From Bradyrhizobium algeriense (lineage in GTDB: Bacteria > Pseudomonadota > Alphaproteobacteria > Rhizobiales > Xanthobacteraceae), in NCBI RefSeq assembly GCF_003062295.1, contig NZ_PYCN01000041.1, positions 1 to 44,183 on the forward strand: DNA of 44,183 nucleotides, written 5' to 3'. Positions within the stretch are counted from its first letter, which is position 1. Every line of letters begins with the position of its first letter. The notes beneath the pieces were generated by a model. It did no database searches. It saw only the letters and a list, made by a program, of their open reading frames with translations, and had not been told where the DNA came from. Position numbers and translations under genes: made by a program. Positions 33,917 through 42,652 of the stretch are shown here, piece after piece.

Positions 33917-34063
33917 CTACAGGTCAACGCTAACTGATCCGCAGGGCTTGAAGGTTTGGAGCGAGCGCCCGTGCAAGCACCCCTCATGTTTCTGGGCGTA
34001 GGCAAGTACGCCCATGATCATCAAAGCCACCACGACCAATCCGGCTACTAGGTTCTGCACCAT
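33917..34063 (-). CDS. 48-residue candidate small membrane protein
   Basis: Frame ATG 34063 to TAG 33917. The N-terminal segment is strongly hydrophobic (NLVAGLVVVALMIMGVLAYA, residues ~4-23) and the C-terminal half is polar with two Cys (EGCLHGRS, FKPCGS). GGAG stands 8 bases before the ATG, which argues for translation. No family is recognised. It sits alone between the ModA-like and MFS genes. It is too short for most gene-callers and has no experimental support. Confidence 0.4.
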   Translation of the reverse strand: MVQNLVAGLVVVALMIMGVLAYAQKHEGCLHGRSLQTFKPCGSVSVDL

Positions 34064-34655
34064 GGCTGCCACTCCAGGTGAACGCATGAACAAGGCGACC
34101 GGCGCGAATCGTGGGGATCAACGCCGGGGCAGCGCTCCTCCCTCTCGAGCCGACCATTGGGCTGGGGTTGAAATGATCAGTGAGAGGTCGCGCAGCCAAA
34201 GAGAGCACAATCGTCGACCTGATGGCAGTGGAAACTTGTGCCGCGCTGCGCAAATTCGATGCGCGATCAGAAGCCGCGTCTTCGAAAATTCGCCTGTTTG
34301 GCCGCCATTGCCGCGAGGCTAAGCGGCGTTTGTCCGTGGTGGAACGCCATGGTCGCCCGGCAATGACCTGAATTCGATTCCCGCAAGAACGGACGACGCC
34401 CGATTTCTGCTCCGGGTCGATAGTGTTGCAGAAGTCTTTTTGCGGCATGCGACTCAAATTCTTAGAGCCATAGGCGCGACGATCGAATAATAACCTGGGG
34501 GACCACTCTGTCGGGCGCTAAACCCACCGGCGATTCTGACAACGGGTCTGAGGCTACATTGACCGGCGATTGTCGCTTATTTCGTTCTTTCGCGGAAAAC
34601 TAGCCGCGCGTCCTTTCGGGACTTTTGCAACACTATCGGTCAGAAGGCGACATCG

Positions 34656-34731
34656 ACGGCCAAATAGGCGGAATCTGCTTTACCCTTAAGAATGGACATG
34701 CTCAGGATGTCCCGTCATGTCTTAAGCGCAT
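34656..34731 (+). repeat. Dispersed repeat, copy 15 (eroded, last before the element)
   Basis: TTTACCCTTAAGAATGGACATGCTCAGG and CATGTCTTAAGCGC correspond to the right two-thirds of the family. No further copy is seen to the right. The surrounding gene-poor stretch 34064-34817 otherwise shows a 63-codon + frame (34180-34371, GTG start, no ribosome-binding site) that I could not assign. Confidence 0.45.
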
Positions 34732-34817
34732 CGGTCCTAGCATTCCCGTCGTTCCTGGCACGTCATACAAAGGCAACCGCTACGTTTATGCGGCTCAGAC
34801 TGATCGGCGCCGTTCTC

Positions 34818-36134
34818 TTATCGCGTGCTCTCGCGATCCTGCAGAAAAAGCCGCCTACCCCCAAGTTCGAATGCGTGCAGCGGCTTGAGGGAGAATGCAT
34901 CAAGTTCATTCCCCTCGCCTCGTCGCGTCAGAATCCAAGTTAGTGCAAACCAAACCCCAGCTACGATCTGAAGCCCTACGTTGAAAGCAAACGCAGTCTG
35001 GTAAGCTATCTCAGGATAGTGCCCATTTGTGGGAGCCCAGAGCTGAACCAATAACCCCGTCATATATTGCACGACAAACGCGCCGCCGATGTGGAAGACG
35101 TTCAGCGCTGCATTGGCCCTGCCCGCCAGCTCCTTTGGGAAATACTCGGCCAGGATCGCGTAACTGAGGACAGTTCCAGCACCGACTGCCGCCACGACGA
35201 TCCACGGGACATACGAGGGGAGCGGCCATCGCAGGATCAATGCCAACTGAGCCACGATGAACATCACGGCGACAAGACCCAACAGCGGCCGCGGTCCAAT
35301 CCCACGTCGGCGCGCCCGATCGACCGCAATGCCCCACAGAAGCCCGCCCAAACTCAATGCGATAGCCATGATGAGCAAATGCCAGAGTAGTCCCGACCGG
35401 TCGAGGCCCTCGACATCGCTGAGCCATGGCGCCGCCCACAGTCCCTGCAACGCCCATGCCGTCCCGATACAGGTGGCCGAAAGTGGAGCCAGGCGCCAGA
35501 AGCGTGGGTCGGCATAAATCGTCCTTAAACTGTTAGGCGTTGGTCCGCCCGCCACCGACATAGTTGCCGACACCTCTGGGACGACAAAATAGATGATAAG
35601 AGCGCATCCGGCCGAGGCAATCGCGAGCAGCACAAACAATGCTCGCCAGCCCATCGAGACCAGCAGAAATTCCGCAGGCAAAGTTGCCGTCAGCGCGCCC
35701 AGGGCTCCCAGCATAATCATCAGGCCGTTTAGCAATGGGATACGTTCGCTGGGAAACCAGAGCACGAGGGCTTTCAAGCCGGCCGTCAAGGATGCGGCGA
35801 CACCAAGACCGATCAGCGCCCGGCCGCCGAGGAGCAGCCAAAAGTTGTTCGAGATGGCAAATAGCGCTGCGCCCAGGGCTGCGGCAACCATTACGGTACT
35901 TTGGATCCGCCCCGGGCCATATCGGTCCAACAAGATTCCGATCGGAATCTGGGCAGCCGCGAAAATCAGGTAGTAAACAGACGTCAGTAGACCAAGATCG
36001 CCAGCGCTGAGACCAAATTCCGAGGTCAAAGAGCCGGCGACCGTCGCATTAATGGTCCGGAATAGAAATGAGAGATAGTAAGCGGCAACGAACGGCAGGA
36101 ACACCCGAAGCTTCAGGCGCCAATTTTCCGTCAA
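34818..36134 (-). CDS. MFS transporter
   Basis: About 438 residues with 12 predicted transmembrane helices. TM1 VFLPFVAAYYLSFLFRTINATVAGSL, the loop-2/3 motif GILLDRYGPGRIQ (major-facilitator signature) and a second-half repeat WGIAVDRARRRGIGPRPLLG are plain. The C-terminal tail is basic. Substrate unknown; related proteins include aromatic-acid and sugar-phosphate-like exporters. The start is uncertain: TTG 36134 is two residues from the family's usual N-terminus, TTG 36200 and ATG 36353 (overlapping the next gene) are in frame, none with a good ribosome-binding site. A lost native 5' end at the junction with the mobile element is possible. Confidence 0.78.
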   Translation of the reverse strand: MTENWRLKLRVFLPFVAAYYLSFLFRTINATVAGSLTSEFGLSAGDLGLLTSVYYLIFAAAQIPIGILLDRYGPGRIQSTVMVAAALGAALFAISNNFWLLLGGRALIGLGVAASLTAGLKALVLWFPSERIPLLNGLMIMLGALGALTATLPAEFLLVSMGWRALFVLLAIASAGCALIIYFVVPEVSATMSVAGGPTPNSLRTIYADPRFWRLAPLSATCIGTAWALQGLWAAPWLSDVEGLDRSGLLWHLLIMAIALSLGGLLWGIAVDRARRRGIGPRPLLGLVAVMFIVAQLALILRWPLPSYVPWIVVAAVGAGTVLSYAILAEYFPKELAGRANAALNVFHIGGAFVVQYMTGLLVQLWAPTNGHYPEIAYQTAFAFNVGLQIVAGVWFALTWILTRRGEGNELDAFSLKPLHAFELGGRRLFLQDRESTR

Positions 36135-36234
36135 GCCGCCGACGCGCCGGCGTCGATTCGCATGGATGGACGGTCGCGACCGTAGTGGCTGTTCGACCAA
36201 TCCTTGGTGAGCAGCTGTCTGCCTTGCAACAGGG

Positions 36235-36816
36235 CTAGTGCAGAGGCAGTCCTGTCTTCCCTGGAAAGTTGAGCAGGCTGCCGCCCTCCCGGACGGCAGT
36301 GGAGTGCTCTGCTTCAACGTCGACCGGGCTTGACGTACGGAGATCTGGCTCATGAGCTGAGGAGCATGTCTTCGACGTTCCCCCGCACGGGCCACTCGAA
36401 TGAGCTTCGCGTTTCGGTGTGCTGAGCCGATCCATCGTCTCCTGAATGAGCGATGTTCCCGACCGAACGCGTCGTCCGACCTGCGCAGCAAATTCGTCGA
36501 AACGCTCGGACCCAAGCATACAGGCCGTGCGTAGAGCTGCGGCGGGCAGCGGCGGCGTCACCGCAAGATGGTATCTGGCCTGAAGCGCGACAGTCTCGTT
36601 CACGATTCTAAGATTCCGATCGAGCTGTTCGAGTTGACGGCTGATAAGGGAAAAGCGGTGGTCAGCCAGTGAGTGGTCGGCTTCATCATCAACACCGAGG
36701 AACTGAGCAAGGGCGGCCTCAACGAGTGCCGATTTGGTGACGCCGGGACGCTTGGCAGCTGCCGTTAGCCGCGCGGCCATCTGCTCCGAGAGGTAGACGC
36801 CAATTCTGGGCTTCAT
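36235..36816 (-). CDS. Ribbon-helix-helix (CopG-like) mobilisation protein
   Basis: 193 residues. The N-terminal ~45 form an RHH DNA-binding domain (KPRIGVYLSEQMAARLTAAAKRPGVTKSALVEAALAQFLG). A helical central part follows (HRFSLISRQLEQLDRNLRIVNETVALQARYHLAVTPPLP) and a low-complexity tail. The same layout sits downstream of the DUF3363 relaxase in rhizobial ICEs, where it is thought to assist relaxosome formation. ATG 36816 has AAAGG at 8 bases. The next gene expected in an intact element (traG/trb) is absent; MFS and chromosomal genes follow instead. The 285-bp gap to the relaxase (36817-37101) has no gene. Confidence 0.72.
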   Translation of the reverse strand: MKPRIGVYLSEQMAARLTAAAKRPGVTKSALVEAALAQFLGVDDEADHSLADHRFSLISRQLEQLDRNLRIVNETVALQARYHLAVTPPLPAAALRTACMLGSERFDEFAAQVGRRVRSGTSLIQETMDRLSTPKREAHSSGPCGGTSKTCSSAHEPDLRTSSPVDVEAEHSTAVREGGSLLNFPGKTGLPLH

Positions 36817-37101
36817 CGTTGGACCTTTTGAAGAACGTCATTTCCTGCAGTGCGCGTCTGAAGCAGAGCAATGATGCCTATCGACTTCACCCGGCGCGCT
36901 GAACGTTGGCTGCAAAAGGGGCTACTCGCGGTCCCTGGGCAACCGCTCAATCGCAACCGTAGTGTGTTCGGATAGATTGGCGTACAAAAGCCGATCGAGA
37001 TTGCATGGTATTTGACCGGCGGCACGGCGTGCGATGGCAGTTCAGCGATTTCGCATCGAACGCCTCGCACACTGCCGCGGAGGTGCCGGGCAGCCCACCA
37101 A

Positions 37102-38853
37102 TCAGATTCCTAAGCCAATTTTCCTTCCAAAGCCCCAGGTCACACCGCCGCCACTTGCCGCGATGCCGGATACCTGTCGACCGAGATGCTGCTCAAGTGC
37201 TGGCCGCCAGGGCACGAGTTGGAATCCAAGCCCGTCGTCTATCATGGCAAACCGGCCTGACGCTAATGTCACGCGCTGACGATAGATGCCCGCGATGCGT
37301 TCGCCCGACGAGGGATTGTGGAGCAACCCCGTCTCGGCCGAGAGCCTTGCGACCGTCGCATCGAGCTCCCGTTGTCTTAGAGTATTGAGGAGGTCGCGGG
37401 CAAAGATGACCCTTGACCCCTGCCGGCGCGCCAGGCCTTCGCTTGCGAGATAGTCAAGCCTTCGGTCCATGGCTTCGCGCACTTCGGATCCGAAACCACT
37501 GCTCGCCACGATCGAATCCCGCGCGAGTAATTGCCGGTCAATCCAGGTCGCTCCGGGCGCCGTGACCTGAGCCTCAATACTGAGATCCGATCGGGTGGCG
37601 AGCGAGAGACGCTTACGGCCCTGCGCGTCATCGTAAGACCGCGCCTCCACGATCGCGCCGGGCGCGGCATCGCCAGTCATTTCGATATCGGTGAACCTGA
37701 TGTGATGCGTTCGTCCATCGATCCCCTCAACGATCGCATAGGCCGAGCCTTTCAGTTCGTCATATAGCCCGCGCTCGACCAAACTGCCGAGCACGGGATC
37801 TGTCGGTTCCTCGCCGTGCAAGGCAAAGCCAGAGACATCCGGCTCGCGGCCACGAGCGCTCATCGCCCGATGCATGGTCTTGATGACATCGCGACGAATC
37901 GAGAGCTCACGCAGCTTGTCCTCGATACCAGACTTCAGCGTCCAGCAACCGGGCGCAACTTGATCGGCGAAACCGAGACGTTCCAGCCAGACTGCCCGGC
38001 CGACCATCAGGCGGCGGAGCCCCGAGTCCTCACCTGATGCATTTGGCCGAAGGTCTGCCACGCCGGCGCCCTCGTCGGCGACGATACGCAGCGCCCGATC
38101 GAGGCTGGTCCAGCGTTCGGCCTCAACCTCCCTTTCCAGGGCGGACTGGATGTCTCGCTCGCTGCGCGGCCCCAGTTCGAGCGTGACGCGCTCGGCCGCC
38201 CGGTCCCGAAACCCGCGGCTGATGTATTCCCGGCTGATGACCAGATCCTGGCCGTCCTCTGCGCGGCCGCGGATCAGGACATGAATATGCGGATTGTCGG
38301 TATTCCAGTGGTCGACCGCAATCCAGTCCAGTTTGGTTCCGAGATCCCGCGCGACGTCGGTCATCAGCTCGCGCGTGAACGTGCGGAGGTCGCCGAGCTC
38401 GGCGGCATCCTCCGGAGAAATGATAAATCGAAAATGATGGCGGTCGTCCTTGCAGCGTTCGGCAAAGGCGCGTTCATCGGCCGCATCCGACCTCGCATCG
38501 AACATCCGGGCGTCCGCACCGTCGCGCGTCACGCCCTCTCGCTTCAAATAGGTGATGTGCTTGGTCAGCGGTGCTGAGCGAAAGCGGGTGCCGTGGTGAC
38601 GTACCACGCGCGCCTTCATCACCACACGTCGTGAGGTCGAGCGGAGTGACAGCGAGAGCGCGGCACGCCGGCCTCGTCCGAAGTGAGACCGGCCTGCTCC
38701 TCCCTTACCGCGCCCGAAACCGTTGCCGACATGCCCGGCTCTCTTAGCCGCCCGCATGACCTGGCCGACAAAGCTCTTCGGGCCCGAGAAGCTGCGCCCG
38801 CTGTCGCGAATACGGCCAGGGCGAACACGAAGGTCATTGTCACGCCGGCTCAC
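37102..38853 (-). CDS. Relaxase, VirD2-like with DUF3363
   Basis: 583 residues. HUH-type nuclease features: probable catalytic Tyr102 in HITYLKREG, HHFRF (139-143) and the metal-binding HIHVLIRGR (189-197) typical of MobP/VirD2 relaxases. The C-terminal two-thirds match DUF3363 (RLMVGRAVWLERLGFA, DPVLGSLVERGLYDELKGSAYAIVEGIDG, FGSEVREAMDRRLDYLASEGLARR). It would nick oriT and pilot single-stranded DNA in conjugation. GTG 38853 is used; no better ribosome-binding site is visible. The downstream CopG-like gene is co-directional; the coupling protein and trb genes are missing, so transfer would need help from elsewhere. Confidence 0.9.
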   Translation of the reverse strand: MSRRDNDLRVRPGRIRDSGRSFSGPKSFVGQVMRAAKRAGHVGNGFGRGKGGAGRSHFGRGRRAALSLSLRSTSRRVVMKARVVRHHGTRFRSAPLTKHITYLKREGVTRDGADARMFDARSDAADERAFAERCKDDRHHFRFIISPEDAAELGDLRTFTRELMTDVARDLGTKLDWIAVDHWNTDNPHIHVLIRGRAEDGQDLVISREYISRGFRDRAAERVTLELGPRSERDIQSALEREVEAERWTSLDRALRIVADEGAGVADLRPNASGEDSGLRRLMVGRAVWLERLGFADQVAPGCWTLKSGIEDKLRELSIRRDVIKTMHRAMSARGREPDVSGFALHGEEPTDPVLGSLVERGLYDELKGSAYAIVEGIDGRTHHIRFTDIEMTGDAAPGAIVEARSYDDAQGRKRLSLATRSDLSIEAQVTAPGATWIDRQLLARDSIVASSGFGSEVREAMDRRLDYLASEGLARRQGSRVIFARDLLNTLRQRELDATVARLSAETGLLHNPSSGERIAGIYRQRVTLASGRFAMIDDGLGFQLVPWRPALEQHLGRQVSGIAASGGGVTWGFGRKIGLGI

Positions 38854-39268
38854 GATGGCTTCACCGCAAACTGGCGGAGGCCGACGGCTCCGGCTCCGTT
38901 GATTTCCTTGACGATTGGGAACGGAGCGATGGCTTGATCATTCCTGGTGCCTCTTAAAACTTCAACTCCACCAACCACATGCGCCCAACCGGAGGCGGCG
39001 CTTTTCCCTTGCCGTCCGTGGCTCGTATGATCGTGCTCCCTTCTCCTCACAGTCCCCCTTGCGAAAAGTCCCGACAGCACGCGATTGAATACGACTCCAC
39101 CAATTTGCCGACAGCCGACTCTTGGCGACTTGCTTGCGACTTGGTCAAGTGGTCCACCTCGACGGTCACACGATGCCGCGGCCCTGCTAGCTCTGGCCGG
39201 GAAGGAGGAATGCGGCTGTATCCGATGGGTTAGAGGCGCGGCTATTTGAGAGCGTGAGCAACACACGG
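38854..39268. other. Gene-free stretch upstream of relaxase, likely oriT region
   Basis: 415 bp with no convincing frame. By position (5' of the relaxase, between it and the TraF-like gene) it is where an oriT or a missing gene, such as a lytic transglycosylase, would be expected. I see no clear inverted-repeat nick-site signature, so oriT is a positional suggestion only. Confidence 0.3.
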
Positions 39269-39784
39269 TTAATTCTCTCCATCCGTCCAGATCGGCAGCG
39301 CGCGGGCGATGACTGCAGAGGCCGGGATGGGTCCGAAGTAGCGGCCGTCCAGCGAATCCGACGACTGCCAATTCATGAGGAAGACGTCATCTCGCGCGAC
39401 GACGCGGCAGCCCTGCCAGATCGGGAGCGGACGGCCACGCCTGTCGCGATCGAGCGCCTCGCCAAGTCCAATTCCATCGACGGTAATGGTGAGGCCATTC
39501 CTGCAAACCGTCTGCCCGGGGAGTGCGAGGACGCGCTTCAGCATTGGCACGCCGCGCGGCAGATAGCTGCCCTCAGCAAGGAACGCAGCAAGCGGCTCCG
39601 GCGGCAGAACTGCAACCAGTTCGGTGACAAACAGCGTGTCGACGGGCTGCAGGCGATAGAGCCCACGCGGGGCGCTCTCTGAGGCGTTCCAGACGTACAG
39701 GGCAACAGGCTTCGCGCAGATCACCGACGTCAGCAAGGCGACCGAGCCGAACATCGTCAGGAGCATCGTCATCCGGTGCTTCAT
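39269..39784 (-). CDS. TraF-like S26 signal peptidase of conjugative elements
   Basis: 171 residues. One N-terminal transmembrane segment (MLLTMFGSVALLTSVICA) followed by the S26 catalytic pair: Ser37 in NASESAPRGLYR and Lys83 in MLKRVLALPGQ, then the typical C-terminal SLDGRYFGPIPASAVIARALPIW. In IncP-type systems TraF cyclises or matures the pilin (TrbC); the trb genes are not in the window. The ATG overlaps the stop of the DUF2840 gene as ATGA (39781-39784), implying coupled translation. The start is fixed by that overlap and the membrane segment. Confidence 0.88.
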   Translation of the reverse strand: MKHRMTMLLTMFGSVALLTSVICAKPVALYVWNASESAPRGLYRLQPVDTLFVTELVAVLPPEPLAAFLAEGSYLPRGVPMLKRVLALPGQTVCRNGLTITVDGIGLGEALDRDRRGRPLPIWQGCRVVARDDVFLMNWQSSDSLDGRYFGPIPASAVIARALPIWTDGEN

Positions 39785-40245
39785 GGCGCGATCTTCCGAC
39801 GTTGAAGCCAGATCTGATGCCGCGACCGCGTGTAGGGCCTCGGCGACTCTCCGACCGACAGGCGGTTGTGTGCGTGATGCCAGTAGTCAGGCGCTGCGTC
39901 GGCAGCATTGATGCCGAGCGCCTCAACGGCGTCAATCAATTGCAGCACCCGCTCGACTTTCGGCCAACCGGAGAGCCGCAGCAAAATATCGCCGCCTGGG
40001 CGTACATAGGGCACGGTCGCGCAGCGCTGGCCCGGCGTAACGGCACGCAAGATATCGATCTTTGAAACGACGGTTCCGTAGTCGCTGGACGTCCAGCGCA
40101 CGAAGGCAAAGATGCTGCCCGGTGCAAATGAGACGACACGACGTCGTCGGTCCAGTATCTGTTCGGCCGCCACCCGGCCGAACCGAATCCAGTTCTCGAT
40201 CCGCTTCTCAAGCCACAGCAGTTCAACATGCGTGAGGTCGCTCAT
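39781..40245 (-). CDS. DUF2840 protein
   Basis: 154 residues, full length for DUF2840. Family markers: THVELLWLEKRIENWIRFG, AFVRWTSSDYGTVVSKIDILRA and PYVRPGGDILLRLSGWPKVERVLQLIDAVEALG. Function unknown; the gene is a regular companion of traF in rhizobial ICEs, here as usual with a 4-bp stop/start overlap. ATG 40245 has GGAGGAAC at 6 bases upstream, an unusually strong ribosome-binding site for the element. In related elements I recall a parA gene between this and repA; in this window the 517-bp gap 40246-40762 has none. Confidence 0.85.
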   Translation of the reverse strand: MSDLTHVELLWLEKRIENWIRFGRVAAEQILDRRRRVVSFAPGSIFAFVRWTSSDYGTVVSKIDILRAVTPGQRCATVPYVRPGGDILLRLSGWPKVERVLQLIDAVEALGINAADAAPDYWHHAHNRLSVGESPRPYTRSRHQIWLQRRKIAP

Positions 40246-40693
40246 GCAGTTCCTCCGTCGTCATGGAGGATTTCGATCGTAAATAAGTCGCCATGCCCGA
40301 TGGCAATGCATATTCCGTGTCCAAAGGATGCGATCTTGGAATGGTCGCGCAGGCCGGACGCAATCGATGACGAATTTGCTCTGCCGAATCGAAACAAAGA
40401 CAGGGTGCGCCATGCGCCCAGCTCCGCCGACTGCAGCAATTCCCTTGGAGCGCTGAAGCACTGCGAAGCACGATCGGCGCCTAACTCAGCCGCGGTCCAA
40501 TTCCGGGGTCGCGAACCGTCTTTGCTGCAGCGATGGCCGGTCCGCGCCCTTTGGTGTGAGTTCACGGACGCCCGCCGCTTACCAACAGGCCGGAAAACGC
40601 GCGACCTCGTTAGAAAGAATCCGAAGGATTCCAGGTTAGTAAAGTTACGGCCACGCCAAGTCGTTGAGTGCCAAGACGTTTCATCCGATTTTG

Positions 40694-40755
40694 GTCCCCG
40701 ATAACACGAGGATCGGGTCCCCGTTGGCACGTCGATTGTCGTCCCCAATAGCACG
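40694..40755. repeat. Iteron-like direct repeats beside repA
   Basis: Three 15-bp units with core GTCCCC-n5-CACG: 40694-40708, 40717-40731 and 40741-40755. Starts are 23 and 24 bases apart, about two helical turns. Such spaced repeats are typical Rep-protein binding iterons. They begin 8 bases beyond the repA stop. The other ~450 bp of the 40246-40762 gap carry no gene or visible parA remnant. Confidence 0.6.
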
Positions 40756-40762
40756 AACTGAT

Positions 40763-41644
40763 TCACAGGTTTTCCCCCGGGCTAGCATTCAGACCGCGCT
40801 TGCGCAGACGCGCCGCAATGGGATCGGCGGCAATCGGCGTAAAGGCCAGACGCTCGTCGCCCCGCAAGCCGCGCTCAATGACGAGTTGGTAGCCCGGCAA
40901 TGTCTGACGGCGGACGATCTCGCGCAGGTCATAGGCAAAATGTTTGAGCGGCGAGAGGCTGCCGGATTTGGCGTGGAGATGAGCAAAATCGAAGCTCCAG
41001 CCACCCTTCTGGCTGCCGCCGTGCTTGCGAACAACGCGATAAAGCCAGCGTTCGAGCCCGCCCGTCAGGTCGAAATACGCGCGGTCGATGGTGAGCACGA
41101 GCGCGTCATCCAGCACACCAGCATAGAACCAGTCCGGCAGGATCAGCTCCAATCCGCGGGGCCGGCCGTGCACGTCGGCTGTCTCTTTCCATTCATTGAT
41201 CCAGGAGAATCGGTGCCGCCGCCGATCGGTCGATTGACGGATCGAGGTCATGACAGTGGTCGATTGCAGCCGGTCGAGTGCGGCCTTGAGACGGTCGTAG
41301 TCCCGAACGCTGGTGCCGCGACCAACGAAGGTCAGAATCTCATACGGCGTTGCCGCCATCAGGCGGGAGGTCTTCAATCCGCCGTCGCGGGCCTCGACAA
41401 TCTGCGACGCCGCCCAGATCAAGACGTCAGCGTCCCAGATCGTAGCCATGCCATGCTCCGGCACGGCTTCGACGCGAATGGCAACTTTGCCGGCGCGGAA
41501 GTCGATGGGAACGACTCGCCTGGATTTAGCGAGGGAGAAGAACGGATAGGCCATCAAATCCTGCGCATCGCGTGGCGCGAGATCGCCAGACAGCGCCCGG
41601 AAGAGACTTAGCTGTTCCCGTTCAGAGATGTGTCTGCGTCGCAT
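40763..41644 (-). CDS. Replication initiator protein A (RPA/PF10134 family)
   Basis: 293 residues. Family motifs: N-terminal QLSLFRALSGDLAPRDAQDLMAYPFFSLAKSRR, then VPIDFRAGKVAIRVEAVPEHGMATIWDADVLIWAASQ, FSWINEWKETADVHGRPRGLELILPDWFYAGV and a winged-helix-like C-terminus AYFDLTGGLERWLYRVVRKHGG. RepA proteins of this type give ICEs autonomous, plasmid-like replication in the circular state. ATG 41644; the HTH gene lies just upstream, in the same direction, 21 bp away. Iteron-like repeats follow its stop. It looks intact. Confidence 0.86.
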   Translation of the reverse strand: MRRRHISEREQLSLFRALSGDLAPRDAQDLMAYPFFSLAKSRRVVPIDFRAGKVAIRVEAVPEHGMATIWDADVLIWAASQIVEARDGGLKTSRLMAATPYEILTFVGRGTSVRDYDRLKAALDRLQSTTVMTSIRQSTDRRRHRFSWINEWKETADVHGRPRGLELILPDWFYAGVLDDALVLTIDRAYFDLTGGLERWLYRVVRKHGGSQKGGWSFDFAHLHAKSGSLSPLKHFAYDLREIVRRQTLPGYQLVIERGLRGDERLAFTPIAADPIAARLRKRGLNASPGENL

Positions 41645-41665
41645 CGAGATAATCCCTAGCGACGT

Positions 41666-41944
41666 TCAGCGACGCGGCCGGCCGGCATACGGTATGGGCG
41701 CATGCCGCTTAGCAGGCAGCACGGTGCCTGCACCGGGATCAGAGGTCGAAGTCTTGGCGCCGCGATCGGCCCAGGCTTTCAGGTCTTCCAGCGCATAGAC
41801 GACGCGTCCCCCGAGCTTCCGATAGGCGGGACCCGTGCCGTAGGTTCGGTGCTTTTCTAGGGTCCGCCCGGACAGGCTGAGAAATCGAGCAGCTTCTGGC
41901 GTCCGCAGATATCGCTGCGGCAAGCCGGCGTTCGGATCGGGCAT
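41666..41944 (-). CDS. AlpA/MerR-like helix-turn-helix protein
   Basis: 92 residues. Winged-helix excisionase-type domain: YLRTPEAARFLSLSGRTLEKHRTYGTGPAYRKLGGRVVYALEDLKAWADR. This class acts as a transcription factor or excision/directionality factor in ICEs and prophages. C-terminal tail Arg/Pro-rich. ATG 41944 has GGAG at 9 bases; the much longer frame to 42352 is not supported by family similarity. It is 21 bp upstream of repA, likely in one operon and perhaps controlling it. Confidence 0.82.
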   Translation of the reverse strand: MPDPNAGLPQRYLRTPEAARFLSLSGRTLEKHRTYGTGPAYRKLGGRVVYALEDLKAWADRGAKTSTSDPGAGTVLPAKRHAPIPYAGRPRR

Positions 41945-42069
41945 TTGTGTGGCTCCGTGATCGTTTCGAGCGCGGCCGCGTTGGGTCGTGCGTTGACGGT
42001 CACCATGGCGGAGTAGAAAGGCTTGGGGGGATGCCGAAGATGCGGGGGCGATTTTCGGCACCCCTTGCC

Positions 42070-42652
42070 CTATTCCTTGCGAGATGGTGGACGAAGCAAG
42101 GCGCGATAGCCGCCACGCATCAAGGCTAAGCCAGCCTGCACCAGGCGGATGGTGCGGCTGCGCAATTCGTGGGTCTTCCAGGCGCGTTCGGGGATTCGTT
42201 TTCGACCGAACAGCACCTCGGCGATCACGCGATACGAGGCGCCATCTATGTGACCGTCGAGCGCTCGCAGCGCCAAGGCCAACCGTTCGCGCCGCTGTGC
42301 CGAAAGCTGATGGAAGGGAGGTCCTGACGGACGACCGTTGATGGCGCGCCACAGCCGATGTGAGGCATGAGCGCGGATCTCAAAATCCGCATCGAGCGGC
42401 AGTTCGGTTGCATAAGAGACACCCAGCTGCGGAGCCTCTTTCAGCCAGAGTTGATGTTGCGCTCCCTGAATGCGCAACACGGCGTGCCAGCCGTCCGGTG
42501 CCTGTCGAATGCTGCCCGATGCAAGGTCCGCGCGCGGTAGGGTCGCGCCGATGGCTCGCGAGGCGGACGCGCTGCGCACGACCCGGACCACCGTGGGCAA
42601 GGCCTCGGGCGCCCAGAAGATCGTCTGTTCATAAAAGGACCCCTGCGGGTCA
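42070..42652 (-). pseudogene. DUF2285 part of a frameshifted DUF6499-DUF2285 gene
   Basis: In frame from about 42659 down to 42070: HDPQGSFYEQTIFWAPEALPTVVRVV, then LSAQRRERLALALRALDGHIDGASYRVIAEVLFGRKR and KTHELRSRTIRLVQAGLALMRGGYRALLR. The C-terminal block is the DUF2285 signature. In relatives I recall, this is the second half of one ~250-residue protein whose first half is at 42650-42841. The two halves are in different frames joined near 42653, where a single extra base (+1) would restore the fusion. No ATG exists in this frame; TTG 42600 has no convincing ribosome-binding site. Mutation, sequencing error or programmed shift cannot be told apart here. Confidence 0.68.

Noticed and set aside
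34180..34371. 63-codon + strand ORF with GTG start
   Set aside because: No ribosome-binding site, no family, arises in a gene-poor GC-rich stretch; coding status unsupported.
38850..39371. 173-codon minus-strand frame upstream of the relaxase
   Set aside because: Arg/Ser-rich composition typical of a GC-rich shadow frame, and it overlaps the traF-like gene's 3' end.
40246..40693. parA remnant between repA and the DUF2840 gene
   Set aside because: I looked for a KGGVGKTT-type motif on the minus strand and found none; the region may be a true deletion.
40664..41611. Long + strand frame over repA
   Set aside because: Antisense shadow of a well-supported RPA-family gene; no family similarity.
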